This document shows, piece after piece, positions 36,813 through 48,200 of a DNA stretch of 64,000 nt. This stretch comes from Semisulcospira habei (Eukaryota > Mollusca > Gastropoda > Semisulcospiridae): positions 215,038,449-215,102,448 of the forward strand of contig BTPG01000003.1 of NCBI GenBank assembly GCA_036245525.1. The letters run 5' to 3'. The notes under the pieces are model-generated. The model made no database searches, was not told the origin of the DNA, and saw nothing but the letters and a program-made list of their open reading frames with translations. The position numbers and the translations under genes were made by a program. Numbering within the stretch: the stretch's first letter is position 1; each line of letters starts with the position of its first letter.

Positions 36813-37445
36813 GAAAGGAAAACAGAAAATAGAGGTTGAAACTCCTTTAAATTAGATACAAGAAACACGACGCTTCGTATCAATGATCCTTCTTCCGGAT
36901 GTCCCTTCTTCCGGATGTCCCTTCTTCCGGATGTCCCTTCTTCCAGATGTCCCTTCTTCCAGATGTCCCTTCTTCCGGATGTCCCTTCTTCTGGATGTCC
37001 CTTCTTCCAGATGTCCCTTCTTCCGGATGTCCCTTCTTCCAGATGTCCCTTTTTCCGGATGTCCCTTCTTCCAGATGTCCCTTCTTCCGGATGTCCCTTC
37101 TTCCAGATGTCCCTTCTTCCGGATGTCCCTTCTTCCGGATGTCCCTTCTTCCGGATGTCCCTTCTTCCAGATGACCTTTCTTCCGGATGTCCCTTCTTCC
37201 GGATGTCCCTTCTTCCGGATGTCCCTTCTTCCAGATGTCCCTTCTTCCAGATGTCCCTTCTTCCAGATGTCCCTTCTTCCGGATGTCCCTTCTTCCGGAT
37301 GTCCCTTCTTCCAGATGTCCCTTCTTCCGGATGTCCCTTCTCCCGGGTGATCACCCAGAAGAAGGATCTTTGATCCGAAACGTCGTGTTTATTGTATATA
37401 ATTTAAAGGGTCTCAAGCTCTATTTTCTGTTTTCCGTTTCTGTCA
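36813..37445. repeat. Inverted-repeat element filled with a 16-bp minisatellite
   Basis: About 29 tandem copies of CTTCTTCCGGATGTCC (G/A variant at the eighth base) occupy 36886-37347. About 85 bp on each side are inverted copies: 36813-36895 contains AAACAGAAAATAGAG, AACACGACG and ATGATCCTTCTTC; 37353-37445 contains the reverse complements. All three frames on both strands stay open only because of the repeat. Confidence 0.92.
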
Positions 37446-37737
37446 AATTGTAACAGGTCGACATCAAAACTGAGTCTATGTTCTGGGTCAGTGGTTGTCC
37501 TTCTTTCGTCGTCCGCCATCCACGGCAAATTTTAACGTTCGCATTTTCTAAGAGACTACTGAAACTATTAACTGTTTGTATGTACAGCTCTGAGTAATTC
37601 CCCTTGGTACATGTACTGTTCTACCAGCGCTAACCTCTCCCGCCTGGTTTTTGTGTATTGAAGCCACAGTCTTCAAACTTGGCCCATGGATACTTTGTGA
37701 AAATGTCTGTTTAAAGTAGAAACAAACGAACAAAAAG

Positions 37738-37897
37738 TTAAATGTTTAGGGCTTAACGTCTTTTGTCCACCACGAAGGTGATTTCAAAGATGGGGTACCG
37801 AAAAAGGGTCTGAACAAATTTTGACCCAAGCTAGATTCGAACCCGGGACCTTTCGGTCGAGAGGTGAACTTTTCCACCGAGCCACCCAGCTCCCCAA
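37738..37897 (-). mobile_element. tRNA-derived SINE
   Basis: Read on the minus strand: GAGCTGGGTGGCTCGGTGGA (A box), CCCGGGTTCGAATC (B box, about 37835-37848), a body, then AAAAGACGTTAAGCCCTAAA at the 3' end. It is about 160 bp. Confidence 0.8.
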
Positions 37898-37967
37898 AAG
37901 TACCAAATTCAGTGACCTTTCTGTAAGGTCAAGGTCACAGGCGATCTGAAATAGGATAGGCATATTT

Positions 37968-37990
37968 TACATTGATTCATTGATTCATTG

Positions 37991-38061
<71 letters not shown>
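37968..38061. repeat. (ATTGATTC)n then (CT)n
   Basis: Three ATTGATTC units run straight into about 33 CT units, the same 'short repeat then CT' order seen after LINE 3' ends. Confidence 0.9.
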
Positions 38062-38064
<3 letters not shown>

Positions 38065-38189
38065 CCATCCCCGTGCACCAACCTCATTTTCTTGATTTAC
38101 ACAAGGTTTTTAATTGCATTTTCTCTCTCTCCCTCTCTCTTTCTTCCTTGATTTTTGGTGGTTGCCGGCTGCAACGTTGATCCTGTTTC

Positions 38190-38445
38190 TTTTTAATTAA
38201 CTACTATCGATTATTATTTAACTTGATGTGCTTTAAAGACACACTCAGAACAGGTGTGTCCATTTGGTTTGCTTTAATGACACACTCAGAACAGGTGTGT
38301 CCAGTTGGTTTCCCGCCAGGGAGTCGTATGTTTTTATTTTTTTTAATTAACTACTATCGATTATTATTTAACTTGATGTGCTTTAAAGACACACTCAGAA
38401 CAGGTGTGTCCATTTGGTTTCCCGCCAGGGAGTCGTATGTTTAGA
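38190..38445. repeat. Imperfect tandem duplication upstream of LINE copy iii
   Basis: TTTTAATTAACTACTATCGA and GACACACTCAGAACAGGTGT blocks recur (38192 and 38339; 38240, 38279 and 38387), together with TTTCCCGCCAGGGAGTCGTA at 38309 and 38418. Confidence 0.9.
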
Positions 38446-40314
38446 TTTAGTTTGGCTAAATCACGACAAACAGCACCATGTACATCTATATCTGCAGACA
38501 CATTTAACAACCATTTCTTGTCTGCTGCTGATTCGTTGTTAGGCAGTACGACAACTCACCCACCATCTTTATCGGAAAGGCTTACAGATTTTTGTGAGGA
38601 CAAACTCGCGCCAAACGTATCCTTCAGTATTCCTTCGCTTACTGTATTTGACGTTGGCAAATCTATTAGCCAACTCAAAAATAAGCGCTCGCTTGGTCAC
38701 GACGGGATAAAAACATACTTTTTAAAACTTGCTGACCCGTATGTGGTCGAGTCTTTGACATTTATTTATAATCTCGTTTTACAACATGGTACATTTCAAA
38801 ACAGATGGAAAGTAGCCAGAGGTATTCCTCTGCCTAAAAGTAAGAACATCTCAGACCCTAATAAGTTTAGACCAATCTCGCTCTTGTCAGCTCTGTCAAA
38901 ACCAATAGAAAAACATGTACACAGGCATCTGAGCTATTTTCTTGAAAAAACATAACTTGCTTTACCCACTACAGTCAGGTTTTAGACCTCGCCACTCATG
39001 CCACACAGCTCTAGCTCACCTGACCAATACTTGGCTTACGTCCATGAACAAAGCTGAAATGACTGGTGCTGTATTTCTAGATTTATCTTAAGCCTTTGAT
39101 CTAATAAATCATGATATGTTGATACTAAAGCTATCAGAGTATCACGTAAACAAAGCATCAATGGACTTTTTCAAATCCTACCTGCACGAAAGACGTCAGT
39201 ATGTGTTTGTTAACGGAAAACGTTCCGCTGAAGGCATACTAAAGCATGGCGTGCCTCATAGCTCAATATTAGGGCCCATCTTATTTTCCATTTACATCAA
39301 TGATATGCCATTGCATATTTCAGATCTAAACGTACGCTGTACCCTGTTTGCTGATGATGGTACTCTCGACGTGTCGTCAGCGAATATCTCCACAATCAAT
39401 TCCTCACTTCAAAAGGGCGTAACTGATGTTTCAAAATGGTGTCACACTAACTATATGGTACCAAATCCGTCTAAAACAGAATGCATGCTAATAACTACAG
39501 GACAAAAGCAGCAGCTACATCTACCCCCGCTTAGCCTTTCTATCAACCCTGAGCCGATTAGACAAGTTAGAGAGCAACGCTTGTTAGGCGTCATTATCGA
39601 CGACCAACTCACATGGCACGCGCATGTCAGCAGCGTATGTTGAACAGTGTCCAGGAATTTATATCTTCTTTCAAAACTGCGTTATTTTACAGATACACCG
39701 ACAAGGAAAATATTTTATAACGCACATATTCAATCCCATATAGATTATGCTTCTACAGTTTGGGATGGATGTAGCGATGCGTGCATAAAAAGGCTTAATG
39801 CTCTTCATCGTAGGGCAGCCAAATTAATCCACCCGGATAGAAAAGAAAGCACGTACGACCGACTCAAAGCCCTCGACATGCTGCCTCTGCGTAAGTTACT
39901 TATGTACAATAAAGATGTACTTATGTTTAAAATCTACCACTATAAAACGTCTAGTTATCTAACAGATCTATTTAGACCTGCTCATACGCCTTATAAAACG
40001 ACGAGGAACAATCTATCCATACCAAGGCCGCGCCTCGATATATTCAAAACTAGTTTGTCTTATTCAGGAGCCAAACTATGGAATTTGTTGCCTATCGACA
40101 TTACTGGGGCTCCTTCTTTGTCCACATTCAGGGCCCGCTTATTACGGCAGTTGAAAGAAACTTAAGCCCATAGTTGTATAGTTGTATCGGCGTTACTCGA
40201 GCGCATTGAGTTGTATTGTCGAGTTTGATGACTCGAGCGCATTGAGTTGTATTGTCGAGTTTGCTGTTGCTGTTCAAACTAAGTTTCTAACGTTCATGTT
40301 TAATCAGGTTCTTA

Positions 40315-40397
<83 letters not shown>

Positions 40398-40648
40398 AGT
40401 GAGTGTGTGTGTGTGTGTGTGTATGGGGGGGGGAGGGTGGGTGGGTGGGTGAGTGACTGCTAACTAGTTGTTTGTTTCTTTTTTTTTTTGTTTTTTTTAT
40501 GATCACTTTTTGCCTGTCCAATTTTATTAGTTTTAGTCACGCGCGTGAGATTGTTGTGTGAGTGCGTGTGCAAGGACATAATTGAAAAAAGGTCTGTGTA
40601 CCTAATCATTTATCCTTGACAAATAAAGTTTCGTTTCGTTTCGTTTTG

Positions 40649-40650
<2 letters not shown>
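38446..40650 (+). mobile_element. CR1-like LINE copy iii, 5'-truncated
   Basis: The plus-strand ORF2 begins in the RT linker (SADTFNNHFLSAADSLL). RT blocks are visible: FRPISLLSALSKPIEKHVHR, GAVFLDLS (a stop where Lys is expected, 39087-39089), FADDGTLD (39347-39370) and LLGVIIDDQLTWHAH. The C-terminal ASTVWDGCSDACIKRL is present and the ORF ends at 40165. Defects are a frameshift near 38950, in-frame stops near 39088 and at 39642-39646, and QGS changed to HSS in the GVPQGS motif. The 3' UTR contains a (GT)n run (40317-40420), then AATAAAGTTTCGTTTCGTTT and (CT)n. Confidence 0.9.
40317..40450. repeat. (GT)n microsatellite within LINE 3' UTR
   Basis: About 50 GT units with AG interruptions, then G-rich GGGTGGGTGGGTGGG. 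Confidence 0.95.

Positions 40651-40697
<47 letters not shown>
40651..40697. repeat. (CT)n tract joining two head-to-tail LINEs
   Basis: Follows the TTTCG-type tail of LINE copy iii. The next LINE begins at once at 40698 in the middle of the endonuclease (DHIYT). Confidence 0.93.
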
Positions 40698-40699
<2 letters not shown>

Positions 40700-41087
40700 A
40701 CCACATTTACACTAATAACCCAACAGCAGTAGCGGAAACTAATGTTTCTTCATTAGCCGTCAGTGACCACTTTCCCATCGCCTGTACATGGTCGTGCAAT
40801 CTGCCCGCAAAACCAAGTCGGGACCAGCACTCGTACATAACGTACAGATCGTTTAAAAAAGCTTCATACGAATGCTTTCTTACATGATCTAAGCTATGCC
40901 GGATTTGATCAAGTGTATAACTGCACTGACCCTGATAATGCGCTCACTGTATGGCTTGATCTGTTCCTCGGGGTGCTGATTAAAGACGCGCCGCTAAGAA
41001 GGAAGTGAGTCCGACGCCGCGAGCCTCCCTCCTGAATAACGGAAGAAATCAAACAAACTATGGAGGCACGAAACACCGCTAAACGAG

Positions 41088-41125
<38 letters not shown>

Positions 41126-43487
41126 TCCCTGAGTTTAAACGTTTGCGTAACAAAGTTAAGTACTTAGTTCGAGAAGCTCAAAAGTCATTTGTTGAAAAGA
41201 CAATTGAGAACGAAAAATCTCCTGCTTCTGTTTGGACTGCTTTGAATACTCTAACAAGCAACACGCGCAGGCAGACTCATATCATTCCACACGAATTCTC
41301 TGCGGAAAGCATAAACAATTGCTTTCTCTCAGCTCCAGAACAGCTACTTACTTCCAACAGCCCTGATCCGTCAGCGTATGTAATATCGGATCAACTGTCC
41401 ATGTTTTGCCAGGAATGATTATCGTCCGATGATACGTTTGTTATCCCCTTAATCGTGTTCACGAAGTCGGGCGTTATATAACGTGCCTTAAGAACAAGAC
41501 ATCAGCTGGTGTGGACGGTATAAATGGTTATATACTCCACATATCGCTGCCTTATATTGTTGAACCCCTCACTTACATTTTTAACTTATGCATACAGTAC
41601 AATACTTTTCCTGTGGCGTTTGAAAAAGCAAAAGTTGTTCCTATACCCAAGACCAAAGATACTACTGATGGAAATAACCTTCGTCCTATTTCTCTTCTGT
41701 CTGTCTTATCAAAGCCACTTGAGAAGCATATTCAAACGCATCTCCTCCAGTACCTCGAAGAACGGTCCTTGTTAAATAAGTTCCAGTCCAGTCCAACACT
41801 CATGCCACTCAGCATTAGTACGCATGGCTGATTCATGGCTAGATAACATCAACAATAACAAATTGACTGGCACGGTATTCTTGGACCTGAAAAAAAGCAT
41901 TCGATCTGATTAATCATGAAATCATGCTGAGGAAACTTAATGTTTATTTCAACAACAACAGCCCGTCAGTCCTTTCATTCTTTAACTCTTATCTTTCTGC
42001 GATAACTCAAGCTGTCTATGTAAACTTCAACCATTCCACAGAGGGAAAGGTAGAGCTTGGGGTTCCTCAGGGTTCGGTTCTGGGCCCATTGTTATTTTGT
42101 ATATTTATTAATGAGTTACCACTACACATCACATGTGCCAGTGCTGAGTGTGACATGTTTGCTGACGATTCAACGCTACATGCATCCGGTAAAACTGTAG
42201 CTGACATAACCAACAGCCTCCAGCAGAGTCTACAAGAAGTCTCTGAATGGTGCAGTAGAAATAGAATGATAGTCAATCCAACTAAAACAAAAAGCATGCT
42301 AGTCACAACACGTCAGAAACATCAGCTGCAACCCGCGCCTCTAAACCTCTCATTTGAAGCTGTTCCCATAGAGCAAGTACGGCAGCACCGTTTACTAGGG
42401 GTAATTGTAGATAACCAACTTAGTTGGCAGCCTCATCTCATACACATCGGAAAGACAATTTCAAAGAAATTATTTTTACTATCTAAACTGAAAGCGGTCA
42501 TTAATCTGAACACGCGTAAACTATTTTTCAATGGATACATCAAACCCCACATTGATTATGCCTCAACAGTTTGGGATGGCTGCAGCGAGGTCCATTTCAA
42601 GAAAATAAATTCGCTATACAGGAGAGCAGCCAAACTAATTATTCCTAGCTCATCTCTACCCACTGAGGCGAGGCTCGAGGCAGCTGGACTCCTTCCTCTT
42701 GACAAACACTTAGTATTTAACAAGTGCGTACTAGTGCACAAAGCTCTTAACGGTAAGGCCCCCGGCTACTTATCGGAACTCTTTACTCTTACTGAGAAGA
42801 GATACAGCACCTCTCAGAGCAACCTGAGCATAAAACGGCTCCGCATTGATTTGTATAAATCCAGTTTGTCATACTCAGGTGGTTTCCTGTGGAATTCTCT
42901 TCCTCTGCATCTACAACAAGTTAATTCCCTAACTGCGTTTAAAGCAAAACTGTACAAGCACTTATCCAAGGCAATGTAAATTTAATTATCTCGTGTTGTC
43001 TAAACATAAAATATTTTACTCCCCAATTTCTTTTTATGCAACTATTATTTTTTTATCATACCATTTGCGCTCACGTGCCGTTTGTGGGGGTGCTTCCCGT
43101 ATAGACCTGGTCAGGGGATACAGTGCCGGTGCACAGTTTAATCGAAGGATGTGCTTAGCATGTCGTTCGAGTGAAAGTATACTTGTGGCGTGCCCCCCCC
43201 CCCCCCTCAGGTGGGAGTGTCTGGGGAGGGCTCCCGCAAACGGATATTATGACACGTGCAAACATCTTTGTATGGGTACCTGTGTGTTTTGCTAAATCAT
43301 TGTTGCTGTTTGTAGTGTTGTTGTAATTCGCATTACTTTCGATGATGTTTGTGAGTGTAATGTAGCTTTGCCTGTTATTATATGTCAGTAGATGTAGCAA
43401 GGACAGATTGGAAGAAAGGCCTGTGCGCCTAATATCTCAAACCTTGATAAATAAAGTTTCAGTCAGTCAGTCAGTCAGTCAGTCAGT

Positions 43488-43492
<5 letters not shown>
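40698..43492 (+). mobile_element. CR1-like LINE copy iv, 5'-truncated
   Basis: Starts in the EEP domain (DHIYTNNPTAVAETNVSSLA, SDHFPIACTWS). It has a 35-A run at about 41088-41123 in the linker, frame breaks near 40858, 41010, 41420-41500 and 41780-41900, and then a long clean frame 41924-42979. This carries GVPQGSVLGPLLFCIFINEL, FADDSTLHAS (42160-42190), KTKSMLVTTRQKHQ, LLGVIVDNQLSW, ASTVWDGCSEVHFKK and SLTAFKAKLYKHL. Its 3' UTR has AAGGACAGATTGGAAGAAAG and ends AATAAAGTTTC, (AGTC)n at 43456-43492, then (CT)n. Non-functional. Confidence 0.92.
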
Positions 43493-43546
<54 letters not shown>

Positions 43547-43600
43547 CCTCCCCCTCCCCCCTCCCTCCCTCCCTCCCTCCCCCTCTCTCTCTCTCTCTCT
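43493..43600. repeat. (CT)n with CCCTCC interruptions at LINE 3' end
   Basis: CT-rich tract immediately after the AGTC repeat of LINE copy iv. Confidence 0.95.
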
Positions 43601-43898
43601 GGCAGTTTGATTTATGAAGACGCGCATGCACTGTGCCCCTTATAAATTTTACTGAGGCATTGGCTAGTCTGCGCAGCTTTTTGAACATCAAAATCAAACC
43701 GCAATCAATGCGCAAAGGCCATCTGGCCGACCTCGGCCCTATGGCCTTTTCCGCATTGGGAAGTAGTCGATTTATTTTAAGTTTGCATCTACACTATAAC
43801 ATTTTTTTCCTTACAATACTCAAGTACTGGAACTACATTATAACATATAATTTTGTTCTTAAAATCCTCAAGTACTGGTTGCAGTGATGTTGTTTCAG

Positions 43899-44015
43899 AT
43901 ACTGATGACCAGTGCATCAGTAACCCGTGCTTGCAAGGGTCCACATGCATTGACAATCATTTGGGCTACACCTGTGTCTGTCCCCCGGGCATGACGGGCT
44001 CCACGTGTAACAAAA
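43899..44015 (+). CDS. EGF-like exon 2 of the host gene
   Basis: The acceptor GTTGTTTCAG ends at 43898; the donor GTATCT starts at 44016. The 117-bp exon is phase 1-1, with a clean EGF module: DDQCISNPCLQGSTCID, then NHLGYTCVCPPGMTGSTCNK. The C-x4-C-x5-C-x8-C-x-C-x8-C spacing is canonical, including the PPGMTG bend. DDQC at the start could suggest a calcium-binding type, but the full DxD(E/Q) and Asn consensus is incomplete. It joins exon 1 (G|AT, Asp) and exon 3 (A|CT, Thr) in frame. Confidence 0.92.
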
Positions 44016-44029
44016 GTATCTACCTTATC

Positions 44030-44300
44030 ATCATATCTGGCTCACGTGCGATAACAATCGTGTCTATGTTCTGGGCTGGTGGTCGTCCGTCCGTCTGCTG
44101 TCTTCTGTCCGTCGTCCTTGGCACTTTAGCGCTGGCTTATTTTTTTCGGAGACTATTCAAGTCACACACAAACTTCAAACTTGGCTCAAGGATATTTTGT
44201 GGCAAAACCTACTTATACACATCAAATTTGGTGCCCATGATCAGAGGTCAAGATCACAGTGGATGAAGAAATTGGTTAACATAATTATCAATAACAATTG
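44030..44300. repeat. Dispersed repeat with GTCTATGTTCTGGG..GTCCGTC motif
   Basis: GTGTCTATGTTCTGGGCTGG and GTCGTCCGTCCGTC here resemble GTCTATGTTCTGGGTCAGTG and GTCGTCCGCC at 37470-37515. No coding content. Confidence 0.4.
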
Positions 44301-44334
44301 TCTTTGTCAAATACTGTTTTCAACATCAAAACTA

Positions 44335-44905
44335 AACTTGATAAACAGTCTTGACAGTGTATACCAACAGCGGGTGCGTAGACGTGCAGGGCTTTTTGCA
44401 CGCGACACTACACACCCGGCCAACTGTACCTTCAACCTGCTTCCGTCTGGTCGCAGCTACTCTTCTCTCAAAGCACGGACAAAGCGTTTTAGTAGCAGTT
44501 TTACCCTAGTGCTGTTCGAACCCTTTCAGTGTTATAAGCGTGTGATGATGTGCTCTGTGGACCGATCATAGAGTTACATTGCCGAGGACTGATGTTTGCG
44601 TAAATGAATGAGTGAGTGTGCGTATGTGCATGGACTTGTGTGGCCGGCCTACAGAGCACCTCGCCCATCCGTTGTGCTATCGCTTTCGCTATTGGTGGTG
44701 CTTTGGTCGAGTTGACTCCATGAGTCTCCTCCCCCGGCAGGTTGAGAGAATAGTGTATATCAGTAAAAGCCTAGTCTTATGATATATAATTATTAACCCG
44801 ACTGTGATCACTGAATTAGTGACATTTACTTATGATATTGTGTTTTCATTTTAAACGATATACTTTAATTAATTTAGACTTCTTAGATTATTATGCGTGT
44901 GTGTG

Positions 44906-44976
<71 letters not shown>

Positions 44977-45185
44977 TGAGATGAGCGTGGGTGTTTAAAT
45001 GGGTACGTATTGGTTTTTGAGATTGGTTGTTTAGTTTTTTAATTTTGACAGTGTGTGTAGGGCATTAGTTTTGTGTGATAGAGTATTAATTATTTTTATT
45101 GTTGACTGTGATGTTTGTAATTGTAATGACACCAACACACATTCCTATTCTTTATGTTCCTAAGGCAAATGGCAATAAACAGTAT
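44335..45185 (+). pseudogene. LINE C-terminal tail and 3' UTR (different family)
   Basis: RRAGLFARDTTHPANCTFNL, LPSGRSYSSLKARTKRFSSS and FTLVLFEPFQ (44355-44530) match the HPL..F..LPSGRR.R..K..R...SF pattern at the C-terminus of some non-LTR retrotransposon proteins. The stop is at 44569-44571. A 600-bp 3' region with a (GT)n run (44897-44975) ends near an AATAAA at 45174-45179. Confidence 0.55.
44897..44975. repeat. (GT)n microsatellite
   Basis: About 38 GT units. Confidence 0.95.
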
Positions 45186-45607
45186 CTACCTGATGCTAAC
45201 ACCTCCCAGTGCATGCTAAACTGGACGACTCCGCTGAATGTTTGAAAGTCACATTAGTCAGGAACAGCAACTTTTCATAAAATAAAATTTAATTGCCACT
45301 TTTACAAACATTTCAGTTAAACTTGACAAAGGTCTAGTTGATGATTGAACCCTCTTTTTCATGTTAATGTGATGACCACATTTAAAGGTCAAGGGTCAAG
45401 GGAGGTCGAGGAAAGCATGAAAAATGCACGTGTGTTGACAAAACATATGATGTAGCATGTGCTATTATCATTTTACATTTAAACATCTGCTCATTTGAGT
45501 GACGTGACACAAAGGTCAAAATCGCAGATGGTCAGATAAATGATGCGGATCATGAGCCATGAGGGCTTTGCCGTTCTTGCTGTAAGATAATAGTGAGGTT
45601 TAGTTTG

Positions 45608-45767
45608 CAACGACCCACTTCCAAAAACGCACGAGAGCAAGGTCACGTTGGATAGGATGCTTGTGTTATGAGCTTAGATGACACTACAACGACCCACTTC
45701 CAAAAACGCACGAGAACAAAGTCACTTTGGATAGGAAGCTTGTGTTATGAGCATAGATAACACTACA
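45608..45767. repeat. 79-80 bp tandem duplication
   Basis: AACGACCCACTTCCAAAAAC occurs at 45608 and 45688, each followed by GCACGAG..GGATAGG..CTTGTGTTATGAGC. Confidence 0.92.
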
Positions 45768-46574
45768 AGCAAAGCCAACAGGCATAGATCATCATTCTGT
45801 CCGGAGGGCTCATATAGATCTATGCCTCTTGGAGATCATTGGAGTGGGTGGTGACTTTGCTCCATGGAAACTGTGTACTGGTACACTGGTACTGGAACTG
45901 CATATTGACCATGTCTTGCTTGCCAACTTGGAAACCGCATCAACAATTCGACCCAGTGTGTCCATGTTATTAAAGGTCCGGGTTCAGCAATTAGTCAGTA
46001 GAGGACAGCGAAAAAAAATTTCGAAGTCCCTACCTGACACAGAAAGTGGAACCCTGGCAGGGCCTCGTCAGATGGGATCCCCGAACACGCACGTTACTAT
46101 AGGCTGCTGTAGAGTGTCAGACGTCCTTGACGGCTGTCACAGTTCACGCAAACAGGTATACGCCACTCAGCAGCCAAAGGCCACTTCCAGTTGCATCTGT
46201 CCGTACACGGTAACACCCACAATTCTCGTGCAACAAGGACGTCCACAGCGTCCAAATATGGCCCAGGGAATGGGGACGGTACGTCGAACATGCTATAGCG
46301 TGGTCTTCTCATTTCTTATGTCCTCGCATTTATCCAAAACAGGGTGTCATCGAAAGCGTTTGCAAACAACAAGTCTTCATGGTAGTCGCCATTTTTACGA
46401 CGGGAAGCTACTAGATAATGTTTGTGTAGAGGACAGCACTCCCGTGCTAAGCAACGCGCAACGCGGAAATGCCCACCTCAAAACGATTTTATTTTTCACA
46501 AAAGCCTGGGAGATAATTTACAGGCCATCATGCAACAATGTGATGTGCATGGGTGACAGTGCGAGAATATGAAA

Positions 46575-46985
46575 TGAATGTCTCTCTCTCTCTCTTGGCT
46601 TGACTTCGCGAACGAAGATTTTATAGGAGTTGCCCACGACGTCTGCAGGCTTGTTCGTGGCTGCGGAGGCCAATCCGGGACAGGCAGGTTGGACGGCAGT
46701 GGCTGCAGGGGGAGGTATGGCCAGGGTTCTGAGTCGCAGCATCTCTGTTTTTTTGTCCTGAGCCGCTTGTCCTTACGGCTAGCTCTGCGAGAGTCCTCAA
46801 AGGAGACAGCTGTCTTGTAAATGGTGGAGCGCCAGGTGTCACGGTCCACAGCAAGCGAAGACCACTGGTCGTGGTCGATTTGGCAGGCACTAAGTGACTT
46901 TTTGAGACAGTCTTTGTATCTCTTCTTTGGTGCCCCTATGTATTGTGATGAGATTGGGCGTTGTTCCATTACTGATGTACTTTCA
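46575..46985 (-). pseudogene. LINE C-terminal fragment with terminal Cys/His motif
   Basis: The minus strand reads GAPKKRYKDCLKKSLSACQI, DRDTWRSTIYKTA, a basic helix, and in another frame CSHCRPTCLSRIGLRSHEQA, the Cys2-His-Cys-like tail common at the end of RTE/I-type LINE proteins. It is related to the C-terminal part of the element at 1-2570. A short (CT)8 lies at 46581-46596. It has at least one frameshift. Confidence 0.75.
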
Positions 46986-46989
46986 CTTT

Positions 46990-48200
46990 CACTTTGTACT
47001 ATAACTTCACAAATGTATCCACAGAAATAACACATTAGCTGCTTGCTGCTCTGTGAGCTCATTTGGTGTGGCACTGAAAAAGAATCAAATGACTGGTATT
47101 TGTATAGTTATGTAATACACACACGGGTCTTGTACTAGAAAACGCCGTGGCGTTCTGAAGATATTTACACAAAAACAACCACCACCAACTCCCAAAACAA
47201 ATCGCAACTAAAAGTGGAAACTTCTAAATGTACATCAAACCAGAGCTCAGAATATATCGCATATTTCATTGTGTATATAACTCAAATATATGTAATAGCA
47301 ACTTGCCCAGAAACTATTACACTTATTTATAAAAGAGAGAAAATGTAAAAACAAAGTTTCAGGCTGTTACTATAGTGACCTAGTAACTACAGAAGAGACG
47401 AACAGTGATGCTAAGATTTCCAATCTATTCTTCGTCTTGTTCATCTATGTATTCTGCCTATTTCTCACCACTGTTGTCTACAGTTATTTCCTCAGTCATC
47501 ATTTCTCCCGAAATTATTGTCCTGTAGACCAGAACAGACATAACATTACGATCGCTAGGGCTTCTTGTTGTTGACAAGGAAGTGGGCATTAGAGTGGATT
47601 CCCCTGATAATACATATTTATGAGTACCTTCCCTTTGTAAACACGACGTCAGCTACAGGCCACGGACCACAGTGCTGTTTCCGTACTGTTTAGTCTCTTA
47701 GCCTTAGTCAGTCCCAGTCATCCCCTAATTTTTCAATTCCCTAAAAGACACTACCGCCCACCAGCTGCACATTTGCCATGCACAAAATACCAAAAAACAA
47801 AACAAAACAGCACATCACCCGTCTCATTTCATGGCTATGAAACTGGTTCCTTACCAACCCCACACCCAAGCACAGCTGAAATCAGCGTGCCCCTCAAATC
47901 ACTACGTCAAAGCAACTCAACATAGGCCCACAATTGTCCACTGGATAAGCTCAGGATGGTATGAATCAAAGCACCAAACATGTCTCCTCTCAGCTAACCA
48001 CAAATTTCCATCAATTTCCAACATTCAGCCCAACTGCAAATTTTCAAACAAGGCAAAATTTATATTTAAAAACACGGGGCCTTGCACTGCCTGAACTTCC
48101 CAATTTAAATGTATAACGTGACCTACACGCGCATAGGTGTTTGTTGTTGTTGGAAATATACTTACCATCAAAAGTAATATTTGTACCACAAAAAGTGAAA
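46990..48200. other. AT-rich interior of the TTAA element
   Basis: No gene, RNA or tandem repeat could be supported. Confidence 0.5.

Noticed and set aside
36886..37347. CRISPR array
   Set aside because: The repeats are contiguous without spacers, and the context is eukaryotic.
36785..37373. Long overlapping frames (RRDIRKKGHPEEGTSG and SSGCPFFRMSLLPDVP repeats) on both strands
   Set aside because: They are translations of the 16-bp minisatellite; all frames stay open because the unit lacks stops.
45829..46572. 247-codon plus frame in the TTAA element
   Set aside because: Runs through the long terminal inverted repeat and lacks any recognisable motif.
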